This document shows positions 61,121-64,000 of a stretch of DNA of 64,000 bases, piece by piece. Position numbers and translations under genes: made by a program. Numbering within the stretch: the first letter of the stretch is position 1; the number at the start of each line of letters is the position of its first letter. The stretch spans positions 248,001 through 312,000 of the forward strand of contig CANKII010000003.1 of NCBI GenBank assembly GCA_947482115.1, written 5' to 3'. Origin of the DNA: Fibrobacterota bacterium (lineage in GTDB: Bacteria; Fibrobacterota; Fibrobacteria; UBA11236). The notes under the pieces were generated by a model. It made no database searches and was not told the origin of the DNA. It was given only the letters and a program-made list of their open reading frames with translations.

Positions 61121-62401
61121 ATGCCAAATCGTGTCATTGTAGGCGCCCAATGGGGTGACGAAGGTAAAGCCAAGGTAGTGGACTATCTCACCGAGGATGC
61201 GGATTATGTGATCCGTTTCCAGGGCGGTGCCAATGCCGGTCACACCGTGGAAGTGGGCGACCAAAAGTTCGTCTTTCATCTCCTGCCTTCAGGGCTGATG
61301 CATCCGGGAAAAGCCTGCGTCATCGGCAATGGCGTGGTTCTCGATCCGGCCCAACTCCTGCATGAAATTGAAGAGGTACGGGTCAAGGGTATTGACGCAC
61401 GTGGACGGCTCTGGCTTTCCGAAGCCGCACAAGTCGTATTACCCACGCATAAACTTCTGGATCAACTCAAGGAACGCGCCGCCGGGAAAGACGCCATCGG
61501 TACCACAGGCCGCGGAATCGGCCCGGCTTATTACGACAAGGTGAACCGCTGCGGCATTCGCGTGGGCGACTTGCTGGAAGACGACGAACTGCGTGAAAAA
61601 CTGGAGCGCATTCTTTCCGTCCACAATGAAATCATTGTCCGCCAGTATAAAGGTGAACCGGTTTCTCTCGATGCCGTGTTCGTGGAATACCGCGGGTTAG
61701 GCGAACAATTGCGGCCCTATATCGCGGATTGCGTGGCACTTCTAGGAACCGCCGTTAAACAAGGCAAGGGACTGCTATTTGAAGGCGCACAAGGCACCAT
61801 ACTCGATGTGGATCACGGTACCTACCCGTTCGTCACATCCTCCAACACCGTGGCAGGTGCGGCTTGTACCGGCTCCGGTGTGGGGCCCACGGCAATCCAG
61901 CAGTCCATCGGCGTGGTTAAGGCTTATACTACCCGCGTCGGCAACGGCCCCTTCCCTACTGAAATCTCCGGAGTCCTCGGCTCGGAACTGAGACGCATCG
62001 GCAACGAATATGGAGCAACTACAGGACGTGAACGCCGTTGCGGCTGGTTCGACGCGGTAGTAGTGCGGCGCGCAGCCATGGTGAATGGTCTCACGCATTT
62101 GGCGGTTACCAAACTCGATGTGCTGGACACGTTCAAGGAACTTGAAGTCTGCGTGGCTTATGAGCTGGACGGCAAACGCATTGAACATTTCCCGGCATCG
62201 CTTGCCCGCTTGGAACGGATGAAACCGATTTATGAAACCCTGCCCGGATGGCAGCAGGACACCACCGAAGCCCGGCGTTTTGAGGATCTTCCCGAAAACG
62301 CCCGCAAATATCTCCATCGTTTGTCAGAGTTGGTGGATGTTCCCATTGGGCTTCTTTCGCTGGGACCCAAGCGACATCAAACCATAAGAATGGGACTGTA
62401 A
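61121..62401 (+). CDS. purA: Adenylosuccinate synthase
   Basis: A 426-residue enzyme. The GTP-binding loop reads GAQWGDEGKAK; the more common bacterial form is GDEGKGK, and the Ala form is known from some phyla. FQGGANAGHTVE, GTTGRGIGPAYYDK, FEGAQGTILDVDHGTYPFV and TTGRERRCGWFD are all present. It joins IMP and aspartate with GTP in AMP synthesis. A bidirectional terminator follows after 3 bases. Confidence 0.96.
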   Translation: MPNRVIVGAQWGDEGKAKVVDYLTEDADYVIRFQGGANAGHTVEVGDQKFVFHLLPSGLMHPGKACVIGNGVVLDPAQLLHEIEEVRVKGIDARGRLWLSEAAQVVLPTHKLLDQLKERAAGKDAIGTTGRGIGPAYYDKVNRCGIRVGDLLEDDELREKLERILSVHNEIIVRQYKGEPVSLDAVFVEYRGLGEQLRPYIADCVALLGTAVKQGKGLLFEGAQGTILDVDHGTYPFVTSSNTVAGAACTGSGVGPTAIQQSIGVVKAYTTRVGNGPFPTEISGVLGSELRRIGNEYGATTGRERRCGWFDAVVVRRAAMVNGLTHLAVTKLDVLDTFKELEVCVAYELDGKRIEHFPASLARLERMKPIYETLPGWQQDTTEARRFEDLPENARKYLHRLSELVDVPIGLLSLGPKRHQTIRMGL

Positions 62402-62404
62402 AAC

Positions 62405-62437
62405 AAAAACCCTTCCGCCTGAGGCGGAAGGGTTTTT
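62405..62437. terminator. Bidirectional rho-independent terminator
   Basis: A 15-base perfect stem (AAAAACCCTTCCGCC and GGCGGAAGGGTTTTT) with a TGA loop. T-tracts occur on both strands, so it can end purA (+) and the convergent DUF1080-like gene (-). Confidence 0.9.
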
Positions 62438-62460
62438 AAATCCCAAAAATTCCGGTCCGC

Positions 62461-63621
62461 TTAAAACAGCATTGCCGTTTCGGTATAAACACCCTTGGCC
62501 GTCGTCACTTTGATGAGATGCATTCCGCCCTTGTGGACAGGAATATTCCATTGCATGGGGGCCGTACCGGAAGTATGGGCGGTTAAGGTTCCCTTGGTAT
62601 CATAAACTTCAAGGGACACTTTGCCGGAACCGCCCACCCGGACGCCGTTCCCAACGAAAGCCAAAGACACTGCGTCGCGAGCATCGCGTTCGCTTACACC
62701 CTTAATGCCTGTAGTTCCAGCACAGGCGGTGGCATCATGTTTAACGAGATAGGACTTGTAGTTGGCATCCGTCGTAGTCATGCAACCTTCCAGGTTCAGC
62801 AAATCAACCTTGCGAAAACGCGTTGGAGCCGACTCGGATTGCAGAGAGATGTAAAAGTCTTTGATGGGGGTGTTGTTTACGATTGGAACAGTATTTCCGC
62901 TCACGGATCCTGCATATTGCACAGGCCTGTAATAAGTAAAGGCCAGCTGGCCTTCAACATAATGTCGTATAATGGAGTCGCTCATCACGAGCGCGGAAAC
63001 GGTGATCCAGTTCGGGGTGAGACCCTTGGAACGATCTAGCGTGTTAGCGCTGGTACAATGGTTGGTGTTGACGGAACCGCCGGTGGCTGTGGTATAGAAG
63101 GCCGTACCCGGAGTACACAGGTTGGCCGTGCTGTTGTTGTCCGCATCCACGTTGCCGGGACCAAGCAACTGGTTTTCGAGGCTGATAGGATAATCTTGGT
63201 TTACTCCCATCGTGGCAATCGACTGCCCCATCATGATACCGTTGTTTTGCAAGGCCCAAGACGGGGCACCTGACGGCTGGCTTGCATAGAATTGATGCTC
63301 GGCGCGCACAAGAAAATATTTGAATGAACGGGCTTTGTATCCGATGTGGCCCCAAGGATTACCTGTCCAGTTGGCGTAGGTCGTGGTGTTCACATCCATT
63401 ACAGTATCGGAACCGACCACGGCCCAACGATACGTATTCCTCGGATCCACATTCAGCTGCTGACCCGCAATGTGAATATCCCAGTTGGTGCGAAGACTGG
63501 TATCCGCCTTGTTGAACAGGTGAATCCAGGCGGAATCATTGGGACCCGCCTGAACAGTATTATGGCCCATCAAAACAGCGCCGCAAAGGATTAAACAACC
63601 CGACAGAAAACTCTTGAACAT
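62461..63621 (-). CDS. Secreted DUF1080-like protein with C-terminal sorting domain
   Basis: From ATG 63621 (GGGAGAG site) the protein has 386 residues with a signal peptide (to about VQAGPND). The N-terminal part begins IHLFNKADTSLRTNWDIHIAG, as in DUF1080/LamG-like concanavalin folds (3-keto-disaccharide hydrolase-like), with a FLVRAEHQFY strand. The C-terminal 75 residues (GKVSLEVYDTKGTLTAH, MQWNIPVHKGGMHLIKVTT) form a beta-sandwich tail similar to the one at the first gene of the window. It is probably surface-exposed and may bind or cleave a polysaccharide. Sorting by a type IX-like system is inference. Confidence 0.65.
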   Translation of the reverse strand: MFKSFLSGCLILCGAVLMGHNTVQAGPNDSAWIHLFNKADTSLRTNWDIHIAGQQLNVDPRNTYRWAVVGSDTVMDVNTTTYANWTGNPWGHIGYKARSFKYFLVRAEHQFYASQPSGAPSWALQNNGIMMGQSIATMGVNQDYPISLENQLLGPGNVDADNNSTANLCTPGTAFYTTATGGSVNTNHCTSANTLDRSKGLTPNWITVSALVMSDSIIRHYVEGQLAFTYYRPVQYAGSVSGNTVPIVNNTPIKDFYISLQSESAPTRFRKVDLLNLEGCMTTTDANYKSYLVKHDATACAGTTGIKGVSERDARDAVSLAFVGNGVRVGGSGKVSLEVYDTKGTLTAHTSGTAPMQWNIPVHKGGMHLIKVTTAKGVYTETAMLF

Positions 63622-63747
63622 GGATCTCTCCCTTTTGAATATTAAAGCCAATAAGCTGGTAGAAAACTAAGGCCAAACTGTGAATTTTGCCGCAGGAAAA
63701 TGAGGGATTTCAGCTAGTTATCCCCGAAATTCCCTTTAAATTCACCT

Positions 63748-64000
63748 TCAGCGCGTTTGCCGTGCGATCAAGTCCAAATCGGCCTTCATCATAATTTCAG
63801 CCAACTCTTCAAATTTCACCTTGGGCGTCCAGCCCAATTTTTGTTTGGCCTTGGTCGGATCGCCAATCAGGAGTTCCACTTCCGCAGGGCGGTAGAATTT
63901 CGGATCGACCTCAACAACAACCTTGCCTGTCTTGCGATCACGGCCTTTTTCGTTCTCGTGGGCACCTTCCCATTCAATGTCAAATCCGGCAATGGCGCTG
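63748..64000 (-). CDS. gmd: GDP-mannose 4,6-dehydratase, C-terminal end (partial)
   Basis: The 84 codons up to TGA 63748 read into the window edge, so the 5' part is missing. [20 protein letters not shown] and [19 protein letters not shown] are the C-terminal signature of Gmd. The enzyme makes GDP-4-keto-6-deoxymannose, the precursor of GDP-fucose and related sugars for surface glycans. Confidence 0.9.
   Translation of the reverse strand, partial: SAIAGFDIEWEGAHENEKGRDRKTGKVVVEVDPKFYRPAEVELLIGDPTKAKQKLGWTPKVKFEELAEIMMKADLDLIARQTR

Noticed and set aside
1-64000. CRISPR arrays, prophage or insertion sequences
   Set aside because: No regularly spaced direct repeats, integrase, transposase or phage structural genes were seen.

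Overview
The window looks like part of a chromosome from a Gram-negative, free-living bacterium with a respiratory, probably facultatively microaerobic metabolism. Several features point to the FCB superphylum, and to Fibrobacterota in particular, as the best guess: secreted proteins with C-terminal beta-sandwich tails that resemble type IX-like sorting domains (both window ends), a secreted GH43 arabinanase-like enzyme, a CcoN-CcoO fusion, futalosine-type menaquinone synthesis (mqnC) and class II ribonucleotide reductase. This assignment is inference; no rRNA gene is present. No phage, insertion sequence or CRISPR array was seen.

Layout. 0-4.4 kb: envelope or secreted proteins (beta-propeller fragment, Hsp20-like protein, membrane-anchored GyrI-like protein, 51-residue membrane peptide, large esterase-like lipoprotein). 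4.4-12.4 kb: a flippase/PhyH pair, then a convergent Ca-type P-ATPase and an RND/MMPL exporter. 12.3-15.3 kb: arsRCDA operon with a perfect 16-bp palindrome before arsR but no arsenite permease. 15.3-24.0 kb: a tightly coupled cbb3 oxidase operon, in transcription order safE-like, cytochrome c, ccoS, ccoNO, ccoQ, ccoP, ccoG, ccoH, ccoI. 24.1-29.4 kb: NAD-linked formate dehydrogenase (fdhA, NuoE-NuoF-type fdhB) and fdhD. 29.4-30.5 kb: an AT-rich stretch with a lone DUF3800 gene. 30.6-34.0 kb: B12-dependent ribonucleotide reductase. 34.4-37.1 kb: diheme cytochrome c, an unknown protein and GH43. 37.1-41.7 kb: ilvBH, an unusual guaB and a dUTPase-like gene. 41.8-46.5 kb: TauE-type transporter, priA, a small membrane protein and a beta-CASP nuclease. 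46.6-50.6 kb: a b-type-cytochrome-like/YceI pair, an unknown protein, mqnC, moaE and moaD. 50.6-54.3 kb: maltokinase-like gene, MORN-repeat lipoprotein, SRAP protein and a Cys-rich lipoprotein. 54.36 kb: tRNA-Arg(TCG). 54.5-57.9 kb: beta-barrel protein, unknown secreted protein, LpoB-like and COG3014 lipoproteins. 57.9-64.0 kb: ion channel, HupE/UreJ-like protein, sugar aminotransferase, purA, a secreted DUF1080-like protein and the 3' end of gmd.

How the genes fit together. Formate dehydrogenase would deliver electrons as NADH, menaquinone (mqnC) and several c-type cytochromes would carry them onward, and the cbb3 oxidase would reduce oxygen at low tension. moaD, moaE and fdhD supply or mature the molybdopterin cofactor that FdhA needs. 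A second theme is the cell envelope: flippase, sugar aminotransferase, gmd, LpoB/COG3014 and many lipoproteins.

The most unusual points are: a perfect 19-bp inverted repeat inserted in frame near the start of ccoI; the replacement of the P1B-ATPase CPC motif by CSC in the same protein; an fdhA C-terminus written by a dispersed palindromic repeat; an IMP dehydrogenase of the Tritrichomonas type; and an ars operon with pump ATPase and chaperone but no pump.
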